Part shown: one piece after another, positions 46,942-60,955 of the stretch
Numbering within the stretch: the first letter of the stretch is position 1
How the letters are laid out: each line of letters opens with the position of its first letter
Translations under genes and position numbers: made by a program
The notes under the pieces: model-generated
What the model saw: only the letters and a program-made list of their open reading frames with translations
Told to the model about the DNA's origin: nothing
Database searches by the model: none
Origin: Lamellibrachia columna
Lineage: Eukaryota; Annelida; Polychaeta; Sabellida; Siboglinidae
Assembly (NCBI GenBank): GCA_963662155.1
Contig: OY759274.1
Location: forward strand, 35,504,795-35,568,794
Direction: 5' to 3'
DNA length: 64,000 nt

Positions 46942-48954
46942 ACAGTCAAACCTGTATTAAGCGACCGCACAATGGATGGTCAAAAATGGTACCTTAATAC
47001 AGGTGGTCTGTTGATACAGGTGGTATCTTAATACATGTGGTATCTTAATACAGGTGGTCTCTTAATACAGGTGGTCTCTTAATACAGGTGGTCTGTTGAT
47101 ACAGGTGGTCTCTTAATACAGGTGGTCTGTTGATACAGGTGGTCTCTTGATACAGGTGGTCTCTTAATACAGGTTGTATCTTAATACAGGTTGTATCTTA
47201 ATACAGGTTGTATCTTAATACAGGTGGTATCTTAATACATGTGGTCTCTTAATACAGGTTGTATCTTAATACAGGTTGTATCTTAATACAGGTTGTATCT
47301 TAATACATGTGGTATCTTAATACAGGTGGTATTTTAATACAGGTGGTCTCTTAATAGAGGTGGTCTCTTAATACAGGTTGTATCTTAATACAGGTTGTAT
47401 CTTAATACAGGTTGTATCTTAATACAGGTTGTATCTTAATACAGGTGGTATCTTAATACATGTGGTATCTTAATACAGGTTGTATCTTAATACAGGTTGT
47501 ATCTTAATACAGGTGGTATCTTAATACAGGTGGTCTCTTAATACAGTTGGTCTCTTAATACAGGTTGTATCTTAATACAGGTGGTATCTTAATACAGGTG
47601 GTATCTTAATACAGGTTGTATCTTAATACAGGTGGTATCTTAATACAGGTTGTATCTTAATACAGGTTGTATCTTAATACAGGTGGTATCTTAATACGGG
47701 TGGTCTCTTAATACAGGTTGTATCTTAATACAGGTGGTCTCTTAATACAGGTTGTATCTTAATATAGGTTGTATCTTAATACAGGTTGTATCTTAATACA
47801 GGTTGTATCTTAATACAGGTGGTCTCTTAATACAGGTGGTCTCTTAATACAGGTTGTATCTTAATACAGGTGGTCTCTTAATACAGGTTGTATCTTAATA
47901 CAGGTTGTATCTTAATACAGGTGGTATCTTAATACGGGTGGTCTCTTAATACAGGTTGTATCTTAATACAGGTGGTCTCTTAATACAGGTTGTATCTTAA
48001 TATAGGTTGTATCTTAATACAGGTTGTATCTTAATACAGGTTGTATCTTAATACAGGTGGTCTCTTAATACAGGTGGTCTCTTAATACAGGTTGTATCTT
48101 AATACAGGTGGTCTCTTAATACAGGTTGTATCTTAATACAGGTTGTATCTTAATACAGGTTGCATCTTAATACAGGTGGTATCTTAATACAGGTGGTCTC
48201 TTAATACAGGTGGTCTCTTAATACAGGTTGTATCTTAATACAGGTGGTATCTTAATACAGGTTGTATCTTAATACAGGTGGTATCTTAATACATGTGGTC
48301 TCTTAATACAGGTTGTATCTTAATACAGGTTGTATCTTAATACAGGTGGTATCTTAATACATGTGGTCTCTTAATACAGATTGTATCTTAATACAGGTTG
48401 TATCTTAATACAGGTGGTATCTTAATACAGGTGGTCTCTTAATACAGGTGGTCTCTTAATACAGGTGGTCTCTTAATACAGGTTGTATCTTAATACAGGT
48501 TGTATTTTATTACAGGTGGTATCTTAATACATGTGGTCTCTTAATACAGGTTGTATCTTAATACAGGTGGTCCCTTAATACAAGTTGTATCTTAATACAG
48601 GTGGTATCTTAATACAGGTTGTATCTTAATACATGTGGTCTCTTAATACAGGTTGTATCTTAATACAGGTTGTATCTTAATACAGGTGGTCTCTTAATAC
48701 AGGTGGTCTCTTAATACAGGTTGTATCTTAATACAGGTGGTATCTTAATACAGGTTGTATCTTAATACAGGTTGTATCTTAATACAGGTTGTATCTTAAT
48801 ACAGGTGGTATCTTAATACAGGTGGTATCTTAATACAGGTTGTATCTTAATACAGGTGATCTCTTAATACAGGTTGTATCTTAATACAGGAGGTACTTCG
48901 GGAGGAGTTGACTGGTCGTAAAAGACAGGTGGTCTCTTGAGCAGGTTTACTGTC
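46942..48954. mobile_element. TIR element carrying a giant minisatellite
   Basis: The left end reads CAGTCAAACCTGTATTAAGC and the right end, inverted, CAGTAAACCTGCTCAAGAG. Between them lie a little unique sequence and the 17-bp array at 46985-48895. The array unit GGTNGTNTCTTAATACA is the reverse complement of the left terminus, so the array seems to be an expansion of the terminal repeat itself. No clear target duplication. Superfamily not assignable. Confidence 0.6.
46985..48895. repeat. 17-bp minisatellite, about 112 units
   Basis: Units alternate between two main types, GGTTGTATCTTAATACA and GGTGGTCTCTTAATACA, with GGTGGTATC and TACATG variants. A higher-order repeat of 14 units (238 bp) is visible: the rare AATACGGGTGGTCTC unit and its context at 47693 recur at 47931. 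Confidence 0.97.
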
Positions 48955-49613
48955 ATTTGAAAATATAAATGGACCCGACAAATGTGCATGACACATCACA
49001 ACAAATATTACAATATGCGAACATCATAATCATATTTGACTGTTTTGTTTGTTTTAGGGGTTTACATTTTTTGTAAGAGCAGGCACCGTTATACGCATCT
49101 TTGAACTATTCGTCTTGCTTATGTGGCTGTTACCCCTAGCATTATTCTACCCCTCCCACCCTTCCTGTTGTCATTGTCCAAAATACCTGTTGTCCCACAC
49201 ATTGTTTCACACATGTCAATGTGCCAGCGTCTCACTGTTTCACACACTCTTTTTTTTACATATTATTGTTCCCATGCCTGTTCTCGGCCTTTGTTCTACA
49301 TGCCTGTAGCTCTGAGTTCACCTTTGTTCTACATGCCTGTAGTTCTGAGCTCACCTTGTACGAAAAGTTGTTCCCGTGTTAACGTCCTTGGGAACAACTT
49401 AACTTCTGACTGCACTTTAATAAAAGCTAATAGATTTATGTTTTTTTCGCGTCTCCCTTTAGCCTCGTCCACATAAAAATAAAACTACCTTTTGCAGAGG
49501 GTGTTTCTGTGGCAGTGGCTTCCCTATTAACCATTTTACGAGATTCGTATCACATCATAAATCATTGCTTACATCACGTTTTTCCCATAGATGTAACGAG
49601 CATGCTTTTATAC

Positions 49614-49811
<198 letters not shown>

Positions 49812-50669
49812 AGTTTTATTTGTCTGCAATTATTATGTATATTTACTTAACAAACACAATTTATTATTATCAATAATACATTAATTATGACAAACGCTTT
49901 TATGAGGATAGTATGTTTGTATTATTATATTATTGATGACACAATATATTCGTTATTCACCACATCGTTTGCGTCGTCTGTAAATTACTTGTTGTTTTAT
50001 CATGATGTATATTTTATCATGTATAATCAACGAAGTGAAATATGTAATTTTGTACATTTAAAATTTATCTTTTTTTGTGAAAACTTACGTGCTTGCGATT
50101 ACAAAACGATTGATAATTGTAAATTATAACACATCAATATATATAATCACTATTTATAATAATATTTACGTAGTCAGTGATGTGTTGCTGATTTTACAAT
50201 AGTTCTGAGCAAAACTACAACTGGGACTTTAGCCAACTTTGAACTGCCTCGTGCCATTTTGCAAAACCAAGGAACACCCAAATGCATGACCATTAACATG
50301 AGTGGTGCATGAGTAGTGCATGAGTGGTGCATGAGTGGTGCACACACTCCCAATAAACTCGTTAGATACGTACGTTTGTGTATACCAAAAAATGGATCGT
50401 GTTTCTCATGTCGAGGCCTGCCTGTCTTTCTAATAGATGTTATTCCCGTGTTGACAACCCTGGGAACAGCTTAACTTCTGACTGCACTTTAATAAAAGCT
50501 AATAGATTTCTCCCTTTATCCTCGTCAACGAAAAAATGAAAACAACCTTTTGCAGAGGGTGTTTCTGTGGCAACGTCTTCCCCATTAATAACTTTTACGA
50601 GGTGCGTATGACATCATAAAACATCGCTTGCATCTCGTTTATCTCATAGATGTAACGAGCATGCTGTTA

Positions 50670-50757
50670 CACACACACGCGCGCGCGCCCGCGCGCACAC
50701 ACACACACAGGCACGCACACACACGCACACACACGTGCGCGCGCGCAGACACACACA
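50670..50757. repeat. CA/CG-rich microsatellite
   Basis: Mixed ACAC and GCGC runs, the counterpart of 49614-49810 in the second unit of the local duplication. Confidence 0.85.
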
Positions 50758-51662
50758 ATTTTTGTTTCTGCATTTATTATGAAAATTTACTTTAGAAACA
50801 CAATTTATTATTATTATTAATAATAATTTAATTATTACAAACGCTTTAATGAGGATAATACGTTTCAAAACTGTTGTATTATTATATTATTGATGACACA
50901 ATTGATTCGTTTTTCATCACATCGTTTGCGTCGTCTTCAAATTATACTTAGATCCGTGCAGAAAGAATGTAACAGATATAAATGTTTATTATGGGGTATA
51001 ATCAAAGACGTGACATATGTAACTTTGTGCATTTAAAAAATTTCTTATTTTGTGAAAATATACGTGTTTGCGATGACAAAACGATTTATTAATTGTATAT
51101 TTATACCACATAAATATATAATAATAATAATCAATATTTGTAATAATATTTACGTAATCATTGATGTGTTACTCATTTTACAATAGTTCTGCACGAAACT
51201 ACAACTGGGACTTTAGCCAACTTTGAACTGCCTCGTGCCATTTTGCAAAACCAAGGAACACCCAGATGCATGATCATTAACATGAATGGTGCATGAATAG
51301 TGCATGACTGGTGCATGTGTGGTGCACGAATGGTGCACACACTCTCAATAAACACGGTAGAAATGTGGGTTTGCATATACACAAAAATGGATCGTGTTTC
51401 TCAGATCGTGTTTCTCATATTTTTTGCAGTTGATATTTCTCTAGCAAAGTCTTTCTTTGTGTTACACATTCCGACGTCTCTCGCGCCGCTTTGTAGTGTA
51501 GGATACTAAAAACGTACAAAAAATGTTGTGAAACTAGTAGATTCGTGTTTCTTACGCCTCTGCCATTGACTATGTAGACACATAAATCTTCAGTATCTTT
51601 TCGCGATGGGTGTTTCTCTTATTATCAATCTTTACGTTGATATTCGTTTTTTAATTTCATGA

Positions 51663-51758
51663 TGTTCACCAGGTAGTTCCGTTAGTTGTCTTCACCCCCC
51701 GCCTCAGACATGTTCACCAGGTAGTTCCGTTAGTTGTCTTCACCCCCCACCTCAGACA
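51663..51758. repeat. 48-bp repeat, two units
   Basis: TGTTCACCAGGTAGTTCCGT followed by TAGTTGTCTTCACCCCCC occurs twice with one or two differences. Confidence 0.9.
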
Positions 51759-52111
51759 TGTCGATGATTGCCGCTTGAAAACTGGTACACACACAGAGGA
51801 AAGTGGTATTGTCTAACGTTGCAATATATATGTTGAGAAATTGTGTTTATTGTATTGCTCGAGGAGTATAATATATGTATATATATAATATATCCCAATT
51901 TAATTCGCTACTGTTACACAGAATTGCTGAACCCAAAATGCGGATTATCTATACATCATCAGTAAGACTACGTATGGCTGTGCAGGTATCCTGATGTTGA
52001 AAATTGCTGTTTGAAAACAATGCTTGCTATATTTGATATGTTAATATGATATGTTAAGAATGAAAAAACCTATACAACAACCTGCTAATATCAGTGAGAC
52101 ATGACACTTGA

Positions 52112-52369
52112 TTAACCGAGACCGACGTCTGGATTCATCGAGTGCCACGTCTTCAGCTCAAGAAGGATATATTTTCGCATCACAATGTTTACACAATGAC
52201 GCTGGTCCGAGGTGATGTCCTTGGCCTCATCCCAGAACCATTGCAACGTCTCACTTCGTGACGGCCTTTCTGGACCGAAGTAGCCTCCCTCGTCGAAATC
52301 ACGGCACGGACCACAGTCACTTTTCCCATAGACGACCACTATAACGTTCCTGCGCCTTACATTGAACAT
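52112..52369 (-). CDS. Unassigned ORF, 85 codons
   Basis: A true ATG start (MFNVRRRNVIVVVYGK), followed by CGPCRDFDEGGYFG and SETLQWFWDEAKD. Its composition is protein-like and there is no simple repeat, but no family is recognised and no splice partners are visible. Either a small gene, an exon or chance. Confidence 0.22.
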   Translation of the reverse strand: MFNVRRRNVIVVVYGKSDCGPCRDFDEGGYFGPERPSRSETLQWFWDEAKDITSDQRHCVNIVMRKYILLELKTWHSMNPDVGLG

Positions 52370-52379
52370 TTATCCTACA

Positions 52380-53550
52380 ATTTTTTTTTCACAGCACATG
52401 ACAGACCCACTAAGACACCTGGTGTGTAAAATTCGTGAAAATGACATACCTCCTTTTCGCATAAATTGCTTCAACGCATCACACCCCTGCATTTCTGCCA
52501 TGAAATTTTTAAAAGTACACCCTTCCTAACAGCTACTGTGTCCTTACGCAACTGGTATACCAACTGACAAATGGCATCATTTCAAAGCTTAGATGCTACT
52601 GTGCACAAAAACATTACTTCCACTCACTCATCCACACAATTTCTGCTCTCACAAATAAACCCTAACTGCACAGTGAATTTTTTCCCGTAGATCTAACGCA
52701 GAAACGGCGCTTCAACGACACAGCAAGATGCTAATGCGGCCATGACTAGAAACCGTCAACCATTGCTGCCTGTTTGCCTCCAGTGGAGGAATCTTCGATG
52801 TCCTTTCAGCTTCCCCTAAGGCAACTGCTCGGATCAACAACCAAAATATGCAAATGTCACACTCTGTTCTATCCATGTAATAGAAGATGATATTGCAAAA
52901 TGTGAAACTAAATTATTATTTGCCCTCCATTGTTTCATTGTCCTATAATCAGTCACAAATTTTGCAAATTTGGCCGAAAGTTAGAACTTTTGACGTATTT
53001 GAAATTATTCACTACCGGCTAATAATGTTTCAATATTCCATATACATCAATTGAACAGTGTTGAAATCGTGACAGTTGTAATCAAATGTGTCTTCATTGT
53101 GTGGTTTCGTTTGTTACTGGTCTAGTGTTATTGATCTAGTGTTATTGCATAGTCTATATACCCGTTATCCAACAACAGTATAAACCACCTGGTGTAAACA
53201 GTCGGTCAAGTTACTTATGACATTCTAGGCATATTATATAAAATGCTATAATTCAATATGAAATGGTCATCTACATAATATGTAGCATATAGTGTTTATT
53301 ACACAGTTGTGACATTGTAAACGGCTCCACAATTGTGCTGGAGCCACGTAAAAGTGAATCATGTTTTGTGACGCCGTCCAACGCCATCTGACGGCACAAC
53401 ATTTATTTGAGTTGCATAAAAACATAACAGCACATTAAACGACTCACCGCGCCGTACCTGGGGACTGTCACACGTCTAGTGGCAATCGCTGCAAGGTTCA
53501 GTGCGTCTGGCTGAGCTACATTGTCGCTGGCTGCGTCTATTGTAAATTGG
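52380..53550. other. Unassigned AT-rich stretch
   Basis: No gene, RNA or repeat recognised. Confidence 0.3.
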
Positions 53551-53555
53551 TAAAG

Positions 53556-53850
53556 TGGGGCGCGGTGGTCGTGTGGTAGAGCGTCGGGCTTTCGGTCGAA
53601 GGGACCGGAGTTCAAAACCACCTGCTCCCGTCTCGAAACCTGGGCAATTTCGTTCACCTCACTTTGCCCCGTGACTTTCGGGAGAGACACTAAAAGCCGT
53701 TGATCCCTAGTACCTGGTGTCTATGCCAGGGGAAGTAAAATATCCCACACAAGGGTTAAATGTGTAATCTGTCGTGGACTCAAAGAGTGGTGGTCTCTAT
53801 CTCTAACCCACTGATTATAGCGCCCTCTGGCGGAGCTGCCTCCCGGTCGT
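53556..53850 (+). mobile_element. tRNA-derived SINE
   Basis: The head resembles a tRNA: GGTGGTCGTGTGGTAGAGCG corresponds to a polymerase III A box region and GGAGTTCAAAACC (53608-53619) to a B box. The body continues with TTCACCTCACTTTGCCCCGTG and a CCTGGTGTCTATGCCAGG hairpin-like word. No clear tail or target duplication was found, so the right end is approximate. Confidence 0.7.
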
Positions 53851-53859
53851 GCGTGTGAG

Positions 53860-55121
53860 GCACCGAGCAGACAGTGTGGGCGGCAGTAGTGTCGTAGCTG
53901 ACTGGTAATGATTGGCTCATCTCATCGGCTTGTATCAGGTCGATAATAAATACAGCTTTTTATACGGACGAAGCTAAAACGTTGTGTCAACGTATTCTAC
54001 AATCGGGAACCACCCAAACGGTGTCACTGGTCCGGCCTCCATGACTGATGGTCGTGCGAAGATGCTGGATGCCCGCAGCAAGGCACAAGGGCACAAGGGC
54101 TCAAGGGCACAAGGGGTGCCAGTGCAAATGTCAATTGTTTCCGTGTTACATTTATGTTGTTCCACTTAATTTAGCTGTGCATGAATAAACTTGTTACGAC
54201 CAGATATAACTATCGACACCTCGAATACAGGTAACTAGTGAAATTAACTCTCATACAAACTCTTTAGTTATGATTTCATTTTCACAGCGTAATCAATGCA
54301 ATCATAAGAATGTTAAAATCGATTGATATGTCGCCGTATGGAAAATAGTACTTGGAAGTCCTAACGCTAACGTCTTGATTGCAGGTTCGAATCATATGAG
54401 AGTAATCCTTTTTCGTACTATTTTGTTTTAGGTTACTTTTTATTTTGTATACAGCAGTTTTATAATTAGAACAAATTTCATTATCCAAAACACGCATATA
54501 AAACATTAGTTGTACATTAATTAAGTCAAGGTCCTATCGACGAAATTAATTTAATCGACCAGTGATGCCATTTAACGGCGCACCTCAGGGGAAGGTATGA
54601 AAGGTAGCCTTCGCCTAGAAATTGGGTAAATGAGGTTGATTCAGCCGCAATTTGAGCAGAGATTTTAACGAAATCAGTGACACCAGTGTAACATTTTTCT
54701 CACGGTTCTTGGTATGCGAAAAGTTAAATGTCATGCGGATTTACACCTGCCTGTGTAGAACGCGATTTTCCCGCACATTCGCGCTATTTGCGCTTTGTTT
54801 ATGTTCACGGTTTTTCTACTTTTGTAATATATTGGTCATTTAAAGCAAGATGATAAACAACTAGTTTTCATTGGTTCATAATTTAACGCCTAAAAACACA
54901 TTTTCACACGTAACAGGTTTTCTTCGGTGAATTGATGTGTTTAGTTACGCGATTAATTATACCTGGTGGAAATGCGTTTCTGGCGAGCTGCGCTGCCTCT
55001 TTTGATTGCCAAAGTCATGTTGTTCCTGATTTATTAGTTACACAAATGGCTTTTCGTAGAAACGTCCACTACCCAATTAGTATGCCTACTCCAAGCATAT
55101 GTCAAGATCAAAATATATGTA
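53860..55121. other. Unassigned stretch
   Basis: Contains a GGCACAAGG 9-10-bp tandem run at 54078-54115. No gene recognised. Confidence 0.3.
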
Positions 55122-55129
55122 GCTGAAAC

Positions 55130-55897
55130 CAGGGTTATTTGATTTAAATCATTTGATTTTAATCATTGATTTAAATCACTCCAAAAAAATTAAAAAAATC
55201 ATTGATTTATGATTTATTTATTTTTTACTTCCGGTTTTTTTATCGCTGATTTATATGAATTTAACACAAATAATTGTTTACAAGCATCAAGATCAACAAA
55301 GTGCGCACACTTATGTAGCTGTATTGACACCAGATAGCCTGACAGTCAAATATTTTATGACATTGTGTATGTTTGAGCTATTCCCTTTCTGAATGCAGTG
55401 AAGCCACACAAACTTGTCTTCCAGAGGAAGTATCTTTTCAACACAGAAGCCCTGAGTCCACTGATAGCTTGAGCTAGTTGTTACCAATTCAGTATGTTGA
55501 CTCAGTTGTTTAATACTGTACCAGTTTGTATTCTGGTTAGAGACCCTTAGAGTACACAGAGCCCTGGACATGTGCTAATCCACCTTATAGACAAACAATA
55601 ATTACCACTGTTACAACCACAGACACACAGCATGCTTTCCTTTCCAAGACAGAATATGCTAACTACAGGGGGTGAGGCCTTGTGGACATTGTCTAATATC
55701 TTTATATAAGCAAAAATCATGTACCCTCTGTTAAGACAAGAACCCAAATCGATTTGAATAGAACATGTTTGAAAGAGTTTACAAATTTAAACATTTATAT
55801 AAATATCTATATACCAGATTTAAAAATAATTAAAAAAATCTAATAAATAAAATAAATCCGATGTTTTTAATAAAAATCATGATTTTTTTCAACCCTG
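55130..55897. mobile_element. hAT-like MITE, 768 bp, with 8-bp target duplication
   Basis: Left end CAGGGTTATTTGATTTAAAT, right end ATCATGATTTTTTTCAACCCTG, imperfectly inverted. The flanks are the identical octamer GCTGAAAC (55122-55129 and 55898-55905). A shorter relative lies at 57612-57873. A minus-strand 86-codon frame at 55311-55571 matches nothing recognised. Confidence 0.88.
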
Positions 55898-55905
55898 GCT
55901 GAAAC

Positions 55906-56928
55906 GTCGTTAGACGAAACGTCCTGCACTCCTCAAACCTAAATGCCTGAACATATTGGTACGTCAGAGACCGAAAGCAACAACATAATGACAAGTATGT
56001 AATTAGCTGTCCATATCTAAGTTTCAAAATATATGTCCGAATATATTTTACTGAATCTCTGAGTGAAATTCCAAGTAATATGACCTTGTCCAGTACGGGT
56101 GACTAGTGGGGGTTGTTTTACCATTGCAACAGCATCGCGATAACTGTATCACTCTTGCAGTACGATTGCGATAGTTTCATCACTATTGCGATTGTATTGC
56201 AATAATGTATTGCGATAATAAGAGCGAACAGCCAGAAAAGCAATCCCGAATCATAGTTATATGGATTTTGCTATCGCGTGGCATTGGAGGCAGTTGATTC
56301 AAACTGGTTGTTGATTCAAACTGGTTGTTGATTCAAACTGGTGAATCCGTGAATGACACTTTTCTAATCGACGATTGTAGATGTTTGGTCAATAAATACG
56401 TACAGTTACCAAATAAAGCTGAAAAAGCATGTTTACGCACACTATTACTGTGACACAAGTAGCCCTGCTGGTTCGTTTTGCCGACTATCATTATTATAAT
56501 TATAGTTCGGGGTACTATCGACAGTAACAATCGATAATTCAATTTACTACTGATAATGTCGTATAACCACATCGACTATTGCGTTGTATCGATTGCTCGA
56601 TGCGTTGTTACACCCGTATTGCTCATGCTTCCACCGGTAGCAAGATAATGTTACCCAAGACGCTTCGATTGAGAGAAGATGTATAATGCTCAACCACTAT
56701 AATGTTTATACACCCCATAAAACTATGCGTAAATTATGACACGCTATGAATAATAAGCACTGCATTTTATATTGTTCAAAAGACAGATCAGACAAATAAT
56801 ATAAATTTGAAACTACCTACACGTTATGTATTAGCATGCTCGCACCCCTATAGGGTATAATACGCCCTACCTAATGGACAGTTAATACCAATACGGTATA
56901 ATTGTGCTTAGGTAACTAGTATGTGTAG
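55906..56928. other. Unassigned AT-rich stretch
   Basis: Nothing recognised apart from TTGATTCAAACTGGTTG repeated three times at 56294-56342. Confidence 0.35.
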
Positions 56929-57417
56929 TAGGGGAGACGGGGGCTATATGTTAAAATGTTTAGTTAAAATATTTTTTGGTGAAAAGTATGTTAGATGAAT
57001 TATTTCTGTCAACGTATACATTTGATGTATTATTCGTATTAATAAAATGTACCGTATCAATGATATTCCATATTACAGTTACGTAGATATATGAAGTTTC
57101 CCAGGCGCGGTCAACTGTAACAACTAGCCCCGTAAGCGGGGCAAATTGTTACATCACACGGGGCACGTTGTTACATCAAAGAACGTGTGGATCGCAAAGT
57201 AAGTGTCACTCGTACATGTTGCTGTCATTACATCAATTGGATTATACACACTTATACATCTCATACACAGAGTGCATAATAACGTAGATGTTCACGTGTT
57301 CATATGTTAAGTTTTTAATTTTTAGTTACCAAAGGGGATTCATTCCCCGAATTCATACATAATAAACAGTTGCGAATAGAATATAAATTATTTAATGGAA
57401 TATGAAATAGTGAATGG

Positions 57418-57611
<194 letters not shown>

Positions 57612-57614
<3 letters not shown>

Positions 57615-57873
57615 TGTTGTTTGATTTAAATCATTTGATTTAAATCATTGATTTAAATCATGATTTAGATCACTCCAAAAAAATCATTGATTTATGATTT
57701 TTTTTTTTTACTTCCGTTTTTTTGTGTAGCTGTATTGATACCAGATAGTCTGATAGTCAAATATTTTATGAAGTTGTGTATACCAGATTTAAAAAAAATA
57801 AAATAAGTCAAACAAATCAAAGCAATAAAAAAATCCGATTTAAATTTAAAAAATCATGATTTTTTTAACCCTG
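57612..57873. mobile_element. Short hAT-like MITE nested in TA array
   Basis: Ends CAGTGTTGTTTGATTTAAAT and ATCATGATTTTTTTAACCCTG match the MITE at 55130-55897; most of the body is deleted. The flanks are TA repeat, so the target duplication cannot be judged. The insertion lies in the TA array inside another transposon. Confidence 0.8.
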
Positions 57874-57877
57874 ATAT

Positions 57878-58266
<389 letters not shown>

Positions 58267-58883
58267 TTGTGCAATATTTATCAATTGCTCAAATAGGGCT
58301 GTGTGCCACAAAGATTTAACTGGATTACCATCCAAGGCAAACACCCAGATGGCAAGTGGACAAGGAATCCATTGCCTCATCGAGAGTCCGACCATTTTCT
58401 ATTGATGGGTAACCCGCTCTTCCGAGATATTTGTTAATTTTGTTTTGAACATAATCACCCTGCTAGCATTAACAGTACTAGTTATAAATCAGTACGTTAA
58501 TCAGACCGAGCGTTGTTACAGTTGTAACAACTTGCCCCAATGCAATTGTAACAACTTGCCCCAATACATTTTTGCAATTGAACGCACGTGGACAATAACA
58601 AATCCTGAATTTCACTATAACTTCTCCTTGGCATAACCCCCTTATTTTTGTTTTACCTGGTTAGAAGACGTTTTTGTCTACATTTCGTTAATTTCGTCTT
58701 CGTAACTCCCGATTTTTGGTGGAGTTCCAATCCGCTGGTGGACGTCCAGCCAACTACTGTCGATGGCGACCCCATATGTATGCATTGTTTTCGTAAAACG
58801 ACTCTGTAACATGCCCCTGTATACAACTAACCCCAGTCTCCCCTAGTTGACAACTGCCAGTTCCCAGACTACAACTCAAATAA

Positions 58884-59001
<118 letters not shown>

Positions 59002-59307
59002 CCGTACAGGTGTGTGCAGGTGTGTGCAGGTGTGTGCAGGTGTGTGCAGGTATGCAAATGCGTATTTTAGGCCGTTGAAACGAAGTCGCACAGCTAATTG
59101 CACTGATATTAACTCCTGTCGAGGATAATAGTGGCGACGCCCACGTCACAGAAGCCAACTGAACCACGCGCCATATGGAACAGTATCAAAAAAGTATGTT
59201 GTTTGAATCCACTTAACATGTGTCATGGTTGTCAACGAACTATTTGGCAATCTGATGGGTGGTGACAATTAAACAAGTAGGCCCTTTATTATTACAATGC
59301 CCATTTA

Positions 59308-59530
59308 GTATCACACCTGAATGGCCGTAGCCCAGCGTGTATCACGACTGAATGGCCATAACCCATCGAGTACCCTGTACTGTAGGTATCACAACTGAAT
59401 GGCCGTAGAACAGCGAGTACCGCGACTGAATGGCCATAGCCCAGTGAGTAGGCTCCTAGCACAACTGAATGACCGTAGATTAGTGAGTAACACACTTGAT
59501 TGGCCTTAACCCCTTGAATGTCACACTTAA
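59308..59530. repeat. Imperfect ~32-bp minisatellite
   Basis: Six to seven units containing ATCACAACTGAATGGCCGTA and GCCCAGYGAGTA, with variable inserts between units. Confidence 0.85.
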
Positions 59531-59599
59531 TAATAATCATATATAAAACACTTCTATTGCGATAAAATGATAGACTGAGCTTACAAGAGTAGTGTGAAG

Positions 59600-60006
59600 A
59601 GTAAAAACTAATGGTCCAAAATGGTCCATGAACTGGGTAGTGCCGCTGAAAAGTAATTAGCTATCTTCACTCTTTGGCATCTGTCAGTTAAATATAATGA
59701 AATCCAGCTCAAGACTGTGCCATATATGCCATAACCACATTGACAAGCGTTTAATGAGTATGTTATGGTCAATAGTATCAAAAGCAGGAGATAATTCAAG
59801 CAAGGTAAGCGCTGTTACTTTCCCTTTGTCCATATTTAGAGTGATATCATGGTGTACTTTTAAAAGAGCAGTCTCTGTAGAATGAAACTGTTTGTAAGCT
59901 GATAGTAATACATTAGACATACAGTTTGATTCAATATGAGACATTAGACGGCTTGCTACAACTTTTTTCAGTAGGCCTACCTCGGAAATAAAGCTTAAAT
60001 TAGAAA
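59600..60006 (-). mobile_element. CR1/Rex1-type LINE RT fragment, part 2 (downstream of insertion)
   Basis: Minus strand, continuing from part 1 at 60887-60955: ISNLSFISEVG, KVVASRLMSHIESNCMSNVL, SAYKQFHSTETALLKVH, the catalytic-region block TLLELSPAFDTIDH (usual Asp replaced by Glu), and LSWISLYLTDRCQRVKI. It breaks off at ALPSSW before the second RT motif, so it is 3'-truncated at about 59600. Confidence 0.87.
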
Positions 60007-60008
60007 TA

Positions 60009-60884
60009 GAGTAGCATGGGGCATAACGCAAGTTTTGGGGCATACAACCCATCCTCTAACTAGTTTCACAGTGCGACAATAAGAATTTCGGGATCTTCAC
60101 ATTTGGTTAGAATACGGTAGCAGAAAACGAAATTCACGCGATATTTTTTTACGTCAAACTTTTGATTTTATAAATTATAAAAATGGTCACCCTAAAAGTC
60201 GTGTTGTGGGCAGTAACCATAAAACAACTGAGACAACGCGTTGAGTGTCTGCAGTAGACAAATATGTAATCATTAATGTTGTGAATGTTGTGGATGCGAG
60301 TGATAAAAGCCAGTAATATGCAGATGATGAAATTTTAATATCGAACGTGTGGGGCAAAAAGGCCAACATTAGTGGGGGCAAAACGCACAGGGTGGGACGT
60401 ACTATTATCTGTCAGATTTGAGTCTGAAAATGAGTAGACGAGTTGATAAGTTCCGCCTGCGTATGACAATTTATAATAAACTAAACTAATTAATTAACAC
60501 TTTCAATCACGGTTCTTAATAAAACTATAACAACAAATATTACTATGATGTGCAGCAAGGTTACGCTATGCTGAAGTGTACCAATAATACCATCACTTTG
60601 GTAATGCGAAATAAGTAAACTAATAATTAAATGAGGCTGATTAATGCATAACGCCCAGGGGCGGGCGTTTTGCCCCACCCCTGGGGCAAAACGCCTATTT
60701 TCAGGACCTCTGCTAAAATAGCTATAACCTTTTTCTGTGATATTGAACATCGAAAATGTCAACACAAGATTTTCAGCTAAGATAATAAACTAGGTGATAC
60801 ATCCAATATATCACAGATATATCTAAACGGTTTTCCCATGAGTCAATTTCCCGAAAAAAGTAGGCGTATTGCCCCATCCTACTC
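60009..60884. mobile_element. TIR element inserted in the LINE, TA target duplication
   Basis: Left end GAGTAGCATGGGGCATAACG, right end inverted GAGTAGGATGGGGCAATACG; TA on both sides (60007-60008, 60885-60886). Removing the element and one TA rejoins the LINE frame as SYRHISNLSF. Internal GGGGCAAAACGCC words occur in both orientations. No transposase is readable. Confidence 0.9.
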
Positions 60885-60886
60885 TA

Positions 60887-60955
60887 TGTCTATAACTGTT
60901 TAGGTTTTCTTTAGGCAAAGTTGACTTCTTAAAAAGTGGGTTGATTTGCCCTTGC
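60887..60955 (-). mobile_element. CR1/Rex1-type LINE RT fragment, part 1 (upstream of insertion)
   Basis: Minus strand: QGQINPLFKKSTLPKENLNSYR, the start of the RT fingers, directly joined to part 2 if the intervening element is removed. Its upstream edge meets the 23-bp minisatellite at about 60956. Confidence 0.85.

Noticed and set aside
53556..53630. Functional tRNA gene
   Set aside because: The A and B boxes are imperfect, no clean cloverleaf is seen, and a long SINE body follows.
53403..53690. 95-codon minus-strand frame
   Set aside because: It is the antisense of the tRNA-like head of the SINE.
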